Assembly (NCBI GenBank): GCA_034421295.1
Contig: DAOUKM010000005.1
Location: 1 to 56,794, forward strand
DNA: 56,794 nucleotides
Direction of reading: 5' to 3'
DNA from: CAUZIR01 sp034421295
Lineage (GTDB): Bacteria > Chloroflexota > Dehalococcoidia > Lucifugimonadales > UBA2962
Notes under the pieces: model-generated
What the model was told of the DNA's origin: nothing
The model's database searches: none
What the model saw: the letters and a program-made list of their open reading frames with translations, nothing else
Shown: piece after piece, positions 15,683 to 24,035 of the stretch
Numbering within the stretch: position 1 is the first letter of the stretch
Layout of the letters: every line of letters begins with the position of its first letter
Made by a program: the position numbers and the translations under genes

Positions 15683-17275
15683 CTAACGACCCGATCTATT
15701 CCGGCCGCCGCGCCTTGACTCCAGGGCGCCGCGTACCAGGTTGAGGGCATCCACCCGGCTATCGATCCCGCCGGTGGCCCTCGCCTCCTCGACCATCTCG
15801 AGCAGCTCCCCGACTATGGGTCCGGGCTCGAGCGAAAGCTCGGCCATAATATCGTTACCGTCCAATAGCGCGGCGCCCGACCGGGCCCCGGATCTCTGGC
15901 CATCATCCCCCTCGAGCAGGGACGTGACCACCTCGCAGTGCCGTTCCCAGTCCGAGAGGTCGTAGCCCGGCGCCTGCATCGGGGGTCCCTTGGCGGCGAT
16001 GTAGTCGGCCATGTTCAGGTAGAGAACGTCGACCGCAAGGTCGCCCAGGTCGCGGCGGTAGCGGTATATCGCCTTCGCCGAGGGCAGCTCCCCGGGCGGG
16101 GCGACCTGGCCGGGCCGCAGGTGGTGCTCGACCGCGGTGGTCACGTACCTTATCGACCTGCGGCTGAACCTCAGGCGCTCCATCAGGTCCCTGCAGATAG
16201 CGGCTCCCTGAGGTCCATGGCCGAGAAACCGGATTCGGCCGCTCGACTCAACGGTCCTGGTGGCCGCCTTGGCGATATCGTGCAGAAGGCAGGTCAGCCG
16301 CAAGATCGTCGCCCTGTCCGCACCGTCGGCAAACTGACGTCCGAAATAGTCCCCCATGCGTGCAAATCTAGGGACGCGGCCGGCGACGGCTCCGTCGCGC
16401 GGCCCATCGAGGATGAGCTCAAGTGCTCCCGGGGTCTCGATGCAGTGACCGAGGACGTCGAAGTGGTGCTCCGGGGGCTGGCTGACCCCCCTTGCCTGCT
16501 CCAGCTCGGGTATTACGGTCGTAAGCAGGCCCAGGTCATCGAGGCTCCGAAGCGAGTCCGTCACGCCGGGGGCGGAAAGCAGCTTAAGGAACTCATCGCG
16601 CACCCTCTCAGGCGCGACCCGCGACAGCAGGCCAGCTCGATCGCGTATCCACTCAGACGTGCCCGGGTCCAGGGCAAGGCCCCCGGTCGCCGCAAGGCGC
16701 GGCCCCCGCAGCAGCCTTATCGGATCATCCTCAAGTGCCGAGGGCGACAGGGCCCGCACGAGCCCTGACCGCAGATCCAGCATACCGCCGACCGGGTCGA
16801 TCACGGCGGCCCTTCCGAGGGCCAATTCGTCGAGGCGGACCGCCATCGCATCGATGGTGTAGTCCCTCGCTCTCAGGTGCCGTTCGATCTCTTCCGCCGT
16901 AAGGCCTCCGGTCAGGTCGACGGTAAGTGCCCCGGGTCCGGCGACGGTCACCCGGCCGATCCCGCGAACCGGGTCCAGGTCGAAATAGCTGCCGCCGAGC
17001 AGATCGGCCAGCTCCCTGCCGACCCGATCGGCCGGAGCGGACACCGACATGTCAAGGTCGCATGTGGCCCTTCCCGCCAAGGCGTCGCGCACGGCTCCGC
17101 CGAATACGTAGGCCTCTACGCCGCGGGCACACAGGTGGGTCGCGATCAGCTCCAGCCGGGGATCAAACCGGTCGAGCGTAACCGGCGAGCCCTGCCCCGG
17201 TGTGGCCCCGCGACAGCCGCTGTCGCGAGGCCCCGCCTCAGCCGGATCGCAATCCGTGGATGCGATGGGTGTCAT
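15683..17275 (-). CDS. CCA-adding enzyme / poly(A) polymerase family nucleotidyltransferase with HD domain
   Basis: The protein has 530 residues. The nucleotidyltransferase head has YVFGGAVRDALAG and the catalytic C-D-L-D pair at about residues 65-70, then R-A-R-D-Y-T-I-D-A-M-A. The RNA-binding helical part follows with LEDDPIRLLRG. An HD phosphohydrolase motif L-L-H-D-I-A-K appears in the C-terminal half. This architecture matches tRNA nucleotidyltransferases that add or repair the CCA end. Separation into A-adding and CC-adding types cannot be judged here. I took ATG 17275, seven bases after the def stop; a longer frame overlapping def is spurious. The first 30 residues look poorly conserved. 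Confidence 0.87.
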   Translation of the reverse strand: MTPIASTDCDPAEAGPRDSGCRGATPGQGSPVTLDRFDPRLELIATHLCARGVEAYVFGGAVRDALAGRATCDLDMSVSAPADRVGRELADLLGGSYFDLDPVRGIGRVTVAGPGALTVDLTGGLTAEEIERHLRARDYTIDAMAVRLDELALGRAAVIDPVGGMLDLRSGLVRALSPSALEDDPIRLLRGPRLAATGGLALDPGTSEWIRDRAGLLSRVAPERVRDEFLKLLSAPGVTDSLRSLDDLGLLTTVIPELEQARGVSQPPEHHFDVLGHCIETPGALELILDGPRDGAVAGRVPRFARMGDYFGRQFADGADRATILRLTCLLHDIAKAATRTVESSGRIRFLGHGPQGAAICRDLMERLRFSRRSIRYVTTAVEHHLRPGQVAPPGELPSAKAIYRYRRDLGDLAVDVLYLNMADYIAAKGPPMQAPGYDLSDWERHCEVVTSLLEGDDGQRSGARSGAALLDGNDIMAELSLEPGPIVGELLEMVEEARATGGIDSRVDALNLVRGALESRRGGRNRSGR

Positions 17276-17282
17276 CAAACCG

Positions 17283-17855
17283 TTAGTCAGCCGCCAGCAC
17301 CTCGCTAGCGGCCCCGTGGGAGATTCGAAGAGCTCCGGAGGCCGGGTGCACAAGCTCGCCGGCCGGCTCGGCATCTTCCTTCGCCTCCTCGACGGGCCTG
17401 AGGGTCTCGTGGGCCGCCAGGTGGTCCATGTAGAGAATGCCGTTGAGGTGATCGACCTCGTGCTCGAGCACCTGGGCGAGAAGTGTATCGGCCCTGAGGC
17501 GCACCAGCTTTGAGTCCAGGTCGAGCCCACGGAACCTGATCCAGATTGCCCGCGTCACGGTCCCGACCAGGCCCGGTACGCTCAGGCATCCCTCTTCCAC
17601 CAGCCTCTCCCCCTCCCGGTGGACGATCTCCGGGTTTACGTAGATCCGGGCCTCCTCATCCTCCGGAAGCCTGACCACGATGACCCGTCTGAGCACCCCG
17701 ACCTGGTTGGCGGCAAGGCCGACCCCGTCGGCATTGTCCATGGTCTCGACCATGTCACTGGCGAGGCGAACTATGGAGCGGTCGATCGTCTTGACCTTGC
17801 GCGCGCGCTGACGGAGGGTCTTGTCCGGGAACTTGATGATGGGAAGGACAGCCAC
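17283..17855 (-). CDS. def: Peptide deformylase
   Basis: This 190-residue enzyme removes the formyl group from the N-terminal Met of nascent proteins. All three metal-site motifs are present: G-V-G-L-A-A-N-Q at residues 44-51, E-G-C-L-S with the metal Cys near residue 90, and H-E-V-D-H near residue 132. The start is GTG with the family N-terminus PIIKFPDKTLRQ. A C-terminal tail of about 20 residues is variable. It is the first gene of a def, CCA-adding enzyme, secD, secF run on the minus strand, and a TATAAT lies about 95 bases upstream. Confidence 0.94.
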   Translation of the reverse strand: MAVLPIIKFPDKTLRQRARKVKTIDRSIVRLASDMVETMDNADGVGLAANQVGVLRRVIVVRLPEDEEARIYVNPEIVHREGERLVEEGCLSVPGLVGTVTRAIWIRFRGLDLDSKLVRLRADTLLAQVLEHEVDHLNGILYMDHLAAHETLRPVEEAKEDAEPAGELVHPASGALRISHGAASEVLAAD

Positions 17856-17948
17856 TGCGGGCCTTTACACGTGCTTGAGTATGGAGGGGCGGCCAATCGA
17901 CCTCCCCGGGCTGGGCCGATCGCATGCGGCTCCAGCCAAGCAAGGGAA

Positions 17949-17954
17949 ATTATA
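17949..17954 (-). promoter_or_regulatory. -10 box TATAAT upstream of def
   Basis: TATAAT on the minus strand in the def/transporter divergent gap. Transcription would begin near 17942, giving def a leader of roughly 87 bases. No good -35 box is visible. Confidence 0.45.
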
Positions 17955-17989
17955 TCAGCGACTGCGCCCTACTGTGGCCGCCGGGGCTG

Positions 17990-17995
17990 TAGAAT
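17990..17995 (+). promoter_or_regulatory. -10 box TAGAAT for the transporter gene, likely leaderless
   Basis: TAGAAT is followed by seven bases and then TTG-ATG at 18003-18008. The expected transcription start falls on or next to the start codon, so there is no room for a ribosome site. Confidence 0.5.
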
Positions 17996-18005
17996 ACTCT
18001 GCTTG

Positions 18006-19268
18006 ATGATAACGGCCGCGGTAATCTTCGGGCTCGCCTATCTAGCTATCGCGGTCGGTAGAATCCCCCACGCCGTCATCGCGGTGGTGGGCGCCGCGGT
18101 GATGGTCTTCGCCCGGGTCCTTACGCCCGAGCAGGCCTTCCACCACATCGATCTGGAGGTGATCGTCCTTCTGGCCGGGATGATGGTCCTGGCCAGCATC
18201 ATCTCCCGGACGGGAAGCTTTAACTGGGCGGCGAGGCGTGGCGCCCAGCTGGTCAACTGCAACGGATTCGGCCTGATGGTGCTGCTGGTCATGATCACCG
18301 CAGTGGGGTCGGCGCTCCTGGACAACGTGACGACGGTCGTGATCATGGTGCCCATCACCATGAACCTGTGCCGCAGCCTTGACCTCGATCCCGTGCCCTT
18401 CCTGCTCGGCGAGGTGTTCGCATCCAACATAGGGGGCACCGCCACCATAGTGGGCGATCCCCCGAACATCATCGTCGCAAGCGCCGCGGACATAGGCTTT
18501 CTTGAGTTCACGCTGAACATGATCCCCGTGTCGGCCCTGTCGATGGTGGCGCTGGTCGCCCTGCTCTACCTGTTCTTCAGAAATGACCTGCGGGTGCCCG
18601 AAGACAGGAGGAAGGAGGTGATGGCAGCATCGTCCAACGGGGCGATCACGGACAGGACCCTGCTGGTAAAGAGCTTGGGCGTGTTCGGGCTCACGGTGCT
18701 TGCCTTCTTCACCCATGAGCTGATCGGGGTGAGCCCGGCCTTCGTGGCCCTCGCCGGAGCGGGCCTCCTGCTGATGATCTCCGGCCTCGAGCCGGGAGAG
18801 ATCCTGAGGGATGTCGAGTGGAACACCTTCGCCTTCTTCACAGGGCTCTTCATCCTGGTGGGGGGAATGGTGGAGGCCGGGGTCATAGATACGCTCCAGG
18901 AGTGGATGGTCGAGCTTGCCGGAGGAGAGGAGCGCACGCTGTCGCTCCTGATGCTGTACATCGGTGGCGGGGTGTCGGCGATCATCGACAACATACCGTT
19001 CACCGCCACGATGATCCACGTGGTGGGGCAGATAGTGGGAGACAGCTCGACAGGGGAGGTCAGTCCCCTGTGGTGGGCCCTTACCCTGGGCGCTGATCTG
19101 GGGGGGAACCTGACCATCGTGGGCGCGTCCGCAAACGTCGTCGTAGTGACGATGGCGCGCACGCTCGATCACCCGATCAGCTTTTTCCGGTTCCTGCGGT
19201 ACGGGATCGTGATCGGGATAGTGACCCTGATAATCTCCGGCCTGTACGTCTGGCTGCGCTACTACTAG
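18006..19268 (+). CDS. ArsB/NhaD-type ion transporter (SLC13/CitMHS superfamily)
   Basis: The protein has 420 residues with about ten hydrophobic helices. Motifs typical of the ion transporter superfamily occur twice: DNVTTVVIMVPIT followed by ASNIGGTATIVGDPPNIIVA in the first half, and DNIPFTATMIHVV followed by ADLGGNLTIVGASANVVV in the second, an inverted-repeat design. Members export arsenite or exchange Na+/H+ or organic anions. No arsenic genes lie nearby, so an NhaD-like or unknown anion role is as likely. ATG 18006 (or TTG 18003) follows a TAGAAT box. An upstream extension of the frame overlaps def and is not credible. Confidence 0.85.
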   Translation: MITAAVIFGLAYLAIAVGRIPHAVIAVVGAAVMVFARVLTPEQAFHHIDLEVIVLLAGMMVLASIISRTGSFNWAARRGAQLVNCNGFGLMVLLVMITAVGSALLDNVTTVVIMVPITMNLCRSLDLDPVPFLLGEVFASNIGGTATIVGDPPNIIVASAADIGFLEFTLNMIPVSALSMVALVALLYLFFRNDLRVPEDRRKEVMAASSNGAITDRTLLVKSLGVFGLTVLAFFTHELIGVSPAFVALAGAGLLLMISGLEPGEILRDVEWNTFAFFTGLFILVGGMVEAGVIDTLQEWMVELAGGEERTLSLLMLYIGGGVSAIIDNIPFTATMIHVVGQIVGDSSTGEVSPLWWALTLGADLGGNLTIVGASANVVVVTMARTLDHPISFFRFLRYGIVIGIVTLIISGLYVWLRYY

Positions 19269-19304
19269 CCTCGCGGCCCGTCCCGACGTGACCGGGCACA
19301 TCCT

Positions 19305-21044
19305 CTAGGAATAGGTACGGCCGAATTCGCGCTCCAGCCTGGCCTCGCTGAGATGTATCGTGGTCGGCCGCCCGTGCGGACAGGAGTGGGGATTGGCGCA
19401 CGCCTCCAGCATGCGGATAAGCTCCTCCATCTCCTCCCTTGCCATCTTCATCCCCGCCCTGACGGCCCCGTGGCAGGCGACGCGGCGCACGAGGCTCTCT
19501 CGCCGGTCGGCCGCGTCCACCGACCGCCCCATATCCCGCAGAGCCTCGATGAGCCCGCCTGCCGGATCGGCGACCCCCATGGCAGCCGGCAGAGCCATCA
19601 GCCGAAAGGCCATGGGGCCGAACGGCTCGATTTCGAACCCCGTCTCGGCCAGGATATCCCGGCCCGATGAGAGTGCGTCCCCGACCGCGGGCTCAAGGTC
19701 CGAGAGGTCGATCTCTACCGGCACCAGCAGGGCCTGGGAGGCCCCCGCTCCGGACTGGGCGCCTATCCTCTCGTATAGCACACGCTCGTGCGCGGCGTGC
19801 TGGTCGAACAGATACAGCCCGTCAGGCCCCTCGGCGACGATGTATGTAAGCTGCGACTGGCCCAGCACGCGCATCGCCGGCAGGACCGAGGCCATCGGCG
19901 CGGCGGGCGCCGGCTCCCGGGCCCCGGTCGCGGCGGCCAGGGCCGCGTGATCGGACGGTCCCCCGGTCCTGGTAAGGGTGGAGGTCCACATCGCTCCGGA
20001 GCGCTCCCTGATCGCCGGGTCGGTGCCCCCGGCACCCCCCATGCGGGGCACGGGTGCATGACGCGTCAGGGCCTCTCGCACCGCTCGCTGCACCTCGCCG
20101 TAGATGTCTCTCGCGCCGCGAAATCTCACCTCTATCTTGGCAGGGTGGACATTCACGTCAAGGTCCGAGGGGTCGACCTCGATGCCCAGCACCGCCACGG
20201 GATGACGCCGGTCGCCCAGAAAGCCGTGATAGGCCTGCTCGACCGCATGTCCGAGACTGCCCGGACTTATCCAGCGGCCGTTGACAAACAGGTTGATGTG
20301 CCCCCGGGTCGACCGGCTGACGGTAGGTGCCCCGGCCAGCCCGGTGACGGAGACGACGCCGGGACGGACTCCGTCGATCGGGATCATCTCGGCAGCAACG
20401 CCGGGAGTGTAGACCTCCGCCACCGCGTCAAGCAGGGCGCCCGACCCGGAGGTGGAAACGACCTTCCTGCCGTCGACCCTGAGCTCGAAGGCTACGCCCG
20501 GGTAGGCCAGGGCGTAGCGCTGCACCAGCGTCCTTACGCGGGCTGACTCCGCCGAGGCCGATGACAGGAACTTTCGCCTTGCCGGAAAGCTCTCGAACAG
20601 TCCCCTGACCGTCACCGAGGTCCCGTCGGCCGCCCCCATCGGCGCTACCTTGGTGATCTCGCCCTCTGAAACCTCGATCACGGTGGCGGCCTTCTCTGCG
20701 CCCATCTTGGTGACCAGCTCAACCCGCGAGACGGCGGCTATGGAGGCAAGGGCCTCGCCCCTGAATCCCAGGGACCGTATCGCCTCCAGGTCCGCCAGGA
20801 TCGTCACCTTGCTGGTTGCGAAGCGGCGGAACGCAAGCTCTACCTCGCTCCCGGGGATGCCGCACCCGTCGTCGAGCACGCGGATGGTCTCCGCACCGCC
20901 CCCGGCGATATCCACGGAGATCCTCCCGGCCCCGGCGTCAAGGGAGTTTTCGATCAGCTCCTTAACCGCGGACGCCGGCCGCTCGATCACCTCGCCGGCC
21001 GCTATCTTGGCTGCTACGTCGGGCCTGAGGACACGGATCGGCAT
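19305..21044 (-). CDS. mutL: DNA mismatch repair protein MutL
   Basis: This 579-residue mismatch repair ATPase has the N-terminal GHKL site VKELIENSLDAG, D-D-G-C-G-I and R-S-L-G-F-R-G-E-A-L-A-S-I, then an Ala/Pro-rich linker. Its C-terminal domain carries DQHAAHERVLYE (the endonuclease motif DQHAx2Ex4E) and S-C-P-H-G-R-P-T. This is the nicking form of MutL found in bacteria without MutH. ATG 21044 is the right start: MPIRVLRPDVAAKIAAGEV is the classic N-terminus, and TATAAT ends nine bases upstream, leaving a leader of only two or three bases. No mutS is in the window. Confidence 0.96.
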   Translation of the reverse strand: MPIRVLRPDVAAKIAAGEVIERPASAVKELIENSLDAGAGRISVDIAGGGAETIRVLDDGCGIPGSEVELAFRRFATSKVTILADLEAIRSLGFRGEALASIAAVSRVELVTKMGAEKAATVIEVSEGEITKVAPMGAADGTSVTVRGLFESFPARRKFLSSASAESARVRTLVQRYALAYPGVAFELRVDGRKVVSTSGSGALLDAVAEVYTPGVAAEMIPIDGVRPGVVSVTGLAGAPTVSRSTRGHINLFVNGRWISPGSLGHAVEQAYHGFLGDRRHPVAVLGIEVDPSDLDVNVHPAKIEVRFRGARDIYGEVQRAVREALTRHAPVPRMGGAGGTDPAIRERSGAMWTSTLTRTGGPSDHAALAAATGAREPAPAAPMASVLPAMRVLGQSQLTYIVAEGPDGLYLFDQHAAHERVLYERIGAQSGAGASQALLVPVEIDLSDLEPAVGDALSSGRDILAETGFEIEPFGPMAFRLMALPAAMGVADPAGGLIEALRDMGRSVDAADRRESLVRRVACHGAVRAGMKMAREEMEELIRMLEACANPHSCPHGRPTTIHLSEARLEREFGRTYS

Positions 21045-21053
21045 GGGCCTTGG

Positions 21054-21059
21054 ATTATA
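21054..21059 (-). promoter_or_regulatory. -10 box TATAAT for mutL, nearly leaderless
   Basis: Coding strand TATAAT, nine bases, ATG. The predicted transcript has at most a few bases before the start codon. No clear -35 box is present. Confidence 0.6.
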
Positions 21060-21135
21060 CTCAGTGGGCCCTGCGGCATACCCCGCGCCGGGCGGGGAGC
21101 CGCTGTGGCAAACCCTCTTGACTGGCGGCGCTAAC

Positions 21136-22101
21136 TTGCTCAGAAGACCCACTCTTGCCGACATCCGCGACGCGCACGAGCGCATCCTTCCCTACATCAC
21201 GCGCACTCCACTACACAGGTACCTCGCCCTGGACGCTCTGGTGGGCGGGGCCGAGGTGTACGTAAAGCACGAGAATCACCAGCGCCTCGGCGCCTTCAAG
21301 ATGAGGGGCGGGATCAACTTCATGCTCAAGCTGCCCGCCGAGCAGCGTCTCCGCGGAGTGGTGACGGCCTCGACCGGCAACCACGGCCAGTCGATCGCCT
21401 ATGCGGCCGGCCTGCTAGGAGTCCACGCCGTCATCGTCGTACCGGAGGGTGCGAACCCGGGCAAGGTGGCCTCGATGAGGGCTCTGGGAGGAGACGTCCG
21501 CTTCCACGGACGCGACTTCGACGGTTCGCGGGAGGAGGTGGAGCGCCTGTCCAGAGAGGAGGGCTTCCTGTACATCCACTCGGCGAACGAGCCGGACCTC
21601 GTGGAGGGCGTCGGCACCTATGGCCTGGAGATCATGGACGATCTGCCCGGCGTCGATGCGATCCTCGTGCCCGTCGGAGCGGGCAGCGGGGTCTGCGGGA
21701 CGGCCATCGCGGCAAAGTCCATAAACCCCGACGTCAGGGTGATCGGCGTACAGTCCTCCGATGCCCGGGCGGCCCACGAGTCCTGGCGCACCGGCGAGAT
21801 GGCGACGCTGGAGATGGGCACGATCGCAGAGGGACTGGCCACCGGCGTCGGCTTCGAGTACACGGTTGAGATCATGCGCGACCTGCTGGACGACTTCGTT
21901 CTGGTCAGTGACGACGAGATCGAGCGCGCCGTCGTTTTGTGGATCGAGCACACCCGCAATCTGGCCGAACACGCCGGCGCGGCGGCCCTCGCCGGGGCGA
22001 TCAGCATCAGGGACGGCCTCTCCGGAAAGACGGTCGTGCTCGTTCAGAGCGGAGGCAACCTCTCGCTCGAGCACCTTCGCCGCGCCCTGTCCCGAAACTA
22101 G
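21136..22101 (+). CDS. Threonine dehydratase-like PLP enzyme (serine/threonine dehydratase family)
   Basis: The protein has 321 residues and fold type II. The PLP lysine is K55 in LGAFKMRGG. The family motifs TASTGNHGQSIAYAA, VPEGANPGKVASMRALG and the phosphate loop VPVGAGSGVCG are all present, with SGGNL near the end. Such enzymes deaminate threonine or serine to 2-ketoacids, or racemise serine. At this length it lacks the C-terminal regulatory ACT domains of biosynthetic IlvA, so a catabolic or racemase role is possible. I chose TTG 21136; TTG 21118 is an alternative. The long upstream frame overlaps divergent mutL and is not real. Confidence 0.87.
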   Translation: MLRRPTLADIRDAHERILPYITRTPLHRYLALDALVGGAEVYVKHENHQRLGAFKMRGGINFMLKLPAEQRLRGVVTASTGNHGQSIAYAAGLLGVHAVIVVPEGANPGKVASMRALGGDVRFHGRDFDGSREEVERLSREEGFLYIHSANEPDLVEGVGTYGLEIMDDLPGVDAILVPVGAGSGVCGTAIAAKSINPDVRVIGVQSSDARAAHESWRTGEMATLEMGTIAEGLATGVGFEYTVEIMRDLLDDFVLVSDDEIERAVVLWIEHTRNLAEHAGAAALAGAISIRDGLSGKTVVLVQSGGNLSLEHLRRALSRN

Positions 22102-22125
22102 CTGGCCCCTTATCCTCCGGCGGTA

Positions 22126-23151
22126 CTACGGCCGCTCGGAAAGGGAGGCAGCGTCCTCGACCCCGGCCGCATCCATCGCCGCCAGCATCTCCCGCTTGAT
22201 CGCCCCGACCGCGGCCGGGCCCCGGTACACAAGGGCCGTGTATATCTGAACGGTGCTCGCTCCCGCCAATAGGGCCTGGAGGGCGTGCCCGCCGTCGAAT
22301 ATCCCGCCGCACGCGTTGATCGCCATGCCGGCCCCGAGCTCGGAGCGAACCTCCCTTACCATGCGGAGCGTGTCGGCGATAAGTGGCCCGCCGCTAAGCC
22401 CCCCCGATCCCACGGCGAGCCGGTCGTCCCTTACGGGCCGTGAGTTCGCCAGCGTAAGCCCGTCGACCCCGGCATCCGCGCAGGCTCCGGCCAGTGCCAT
22501 TGCGGCGCGGCGGCCTTCCGCAGAGTCCGGATAGGGCGGGAGCTTTACGAACAGGGGCCCATCCCCACCTCGCCCGAGCGCCGAGAGGAGCTCGGCGAGC
22601 GCTGCGGGATCGTGGAACACCCGCAGGCCGGAGGTGTTCGGCGAGCTGATGTTGATCTCGACCGCCGCCGCGTGCGGTGCGAGCCTGCGGTGACAGGCCA
22701 CTACATCCTCCACCGCGGTGCCGGCAATGCTGGCGACCAGCGGCGGCGGCGCGGCGTACCTCCTGAGCCGCCGGACGGCCCGCTCGGCCCCGGGGTTGGG
22801 AAAGCCCATCGAGTTGATAAGCGCCCTGGCGCCGGGGTCCCGGACAAGCCTGGTCCCGGGGTTGCCATCGCGCGGCTCGAGGGTGACCGTGCCGGCCGAA
22901 AGGTAGCCGAACCCCAGGTGGGCCAGCGCCTCCGAAGACGAGAAGTTCTTATCGAACCCCGCCGCGAGGCCTATGGGAGACGACAGCTCGAGGCCGCAGA
23001 GGGCGGTGCGAAGCCGCAGGGAGTCCCGGCTGAGCACGGGCGCGGCCATGCGCCACAAAGGTGTGACCCCCAGGGCGGTCTCGACTACGGCGTGAGCCGT
23101 TTCGGCCGGCAGCGCGAACAATAGCGGCCGTGCGAGCGCACGGTAAAGCAT
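22126..23151 (-). CDS. pyrD: Dihydroorotate dehydrogenase (quinone), class 2
   Basis: This 341-residue flavoenzyme of pyrimidine synthesis oxidises dihydroorotate to orotate and passes electrons to quinone at the membrane. The N-terminal helix LYRALARPLLFALPAETAH is typical of membrane-bound class 2 enzymes. Later motifs include IGLAAGFDKN, GFGYLSAGTVT, RALINSMGFPN and EINISSPNTSGLRVF with the catalytic Ser region, and ACGGIFDGGHA near the C-terminus (usual form V-G-G-I). A TATAAT box seven bases before ATG 23151 indicates a leaderless transcript. It is convergent with the threonine-dehydratase-like gene. Confidence 0.95.
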   Translation of the reverse strand: MLYRALARPLLFALPAETAHAVVETALGVTPLWRMAAPVLSRDSLRLRTALCGLELSSPIGLAAGFDKNFSSSEALAHLGFGYLSAGTVTLEPRDGNPGTRLVRDPGARALINSMGFPNPGAERAVRRLRRYAAPPPLVASIAGTAVEDVVACHRRLAPHAAAVEINISSPNTSGLRVFHDPAALAELLSALGRGGDGPLFVKLPPYPDSAEGRRAAMALAGACADAGVDGLTLANSRPVRDDRLAVGSGGLSGGPLIADTLRMVREVRSELGAGMAINACGGIFDGGHALQALLAGASTVQIYTALVYRGPAAVGAIKREMLAAMDAAGVEDAASLSERP

Positions 23152-23158
23152 CCGTCCG

Positions 23159-23164
23159 ATTATA
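23159..23164 (-). promoter_or_regulatory. -10 box TATAAT for pyrD, likely leaderless
   Basis: Coding strand TATAAT, seven bases (CGGACGG), ATG. The transcription start is expected at the A of the start codon. No convincing -35 sequence. Confidence 0.6.
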
Positions 23165-23230
23165 GGCCAGCAGCCCGCAGCGCCTTGCGAACCGGGGCCC
23201 GCCGTGGCCTACTTATACATGGAGCCTTAC

Positions 23231-23998
23231 ATGGACCTTATCTTCGAGAGGGGCGACGTCGCCAACCCCAAGGGACACGCCCTCGTTTACTTCACCTCCT
23301 CGGGCGTTCCCGAAGAGGTCTGGGCAACCTACCTCATAGTCCTACCGATCAAGGTGGATGTGACCAAGTATGTCCCTCCCTTCCTCATGAACCAGATGGG
23401 CGAACTCGGTCCCAAGGATCTGTCGGCATTCGCGTTTCCCCCGTCGCCCGAGAAGATCCCGGACCGGCGCTTCCTCGATCAGCTGGCGGACCAGCGCGAC
23501 GACGACATCCTCTACGGTGGCCCCGTGGGCGCGGACGATGTCTCCTCTGCGATGTTCACGGTGAACGACCTACTGCAGAGCTACGCGCAGGTGTACTCGG
23601 AGTCGAGCTCGGCCGGCGTCGAGGCTGAAGGAAGTGACGAGGGACGAGCGGCGGAAGTCGGCATCAACGAGGTCCTGTACGGCCTGATGAGCGAGAGCGA
23701 CAGGCTCGGGGAGCTCACCAAGCTGATCGGCCGGCTCAGGTACGCCGTCGACGGTAACGAGGAGAGCCTGGTCCGCGAGACCGAGGACGAGATCGACCTG
23801 CTCTCGCGCCACCTGCCGGACGATCTGCATGTGCCGAAGATGGTGGCGGCGGTGAAGGCGGCGGACGATCGCGGCGCCCGGCTGGCCGACCTGTACCTTC
23901 AGCGCTCTTTCCATCTCGTTCGTGAGGCGTTCGCCGAGATGGGAACGATCGACCGCCAGATCGAGATGCTGGAGGCCGAGCGCAGCGCGGAGGCCTAG
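23231..23998 (+). CDS. Conserved-looking protein of unknown function with helical C-terminal half
   Basis: I do not recognise this 255-residue protein. The N-terminal part (about 1-110) looks like a mixed alpha/beta domain with G-H-A-L-V-Y-F, a hydrophobic strand YLIVLPIKVDVTKYVPPFL and the acidic run R-D-D-D. The C-terminal half is charged and strongly helical, with heptad-like spacing from about residue 145 to the end, suggesting a coiled coil or four-helix bundle. There is no signal peptide or membrane helix. ATG 23231 has GGAG six bases upstream; GTG 23204 and ATG 23219 are alternative in-frame starts. It is divergent from pyrD. Confidence 0.7.
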   Translation: MDLIFERGDVANPKGHALVYFTSSGVPEEVWATYLIVLPIKVDVTKYVPPFLMNQMGELGPKDLSAFAFPPSPEKIPDRRFLDQLADQRDDDILYGGPVGADDVSSAMFTVNDLLQSYAQVYSESSSAGVEAEGSDEGRAAEVGINEVLYGLMSESDRLGELTKLIGRLRYAVDGNEESLVRETEDEIDLLSRHLPDDLHVPKMVAAVKAADDRGARLADLYLQRSFHLVREAFAEMGTIDRQIEMLEAERSAEA

Positions 23999-24035
23999 CG
24001 CAGGGCCCCGAAGGGGTGACCTCCGTGGACGGCTC

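Noticed and set aside
20650..21135. Long N-terminal extension of the threonine-dehydratase-like gene
   Set aside because: It is the antisense shadow of mutL; the conserved PLP-enzyme N-terminus begins near 21136.
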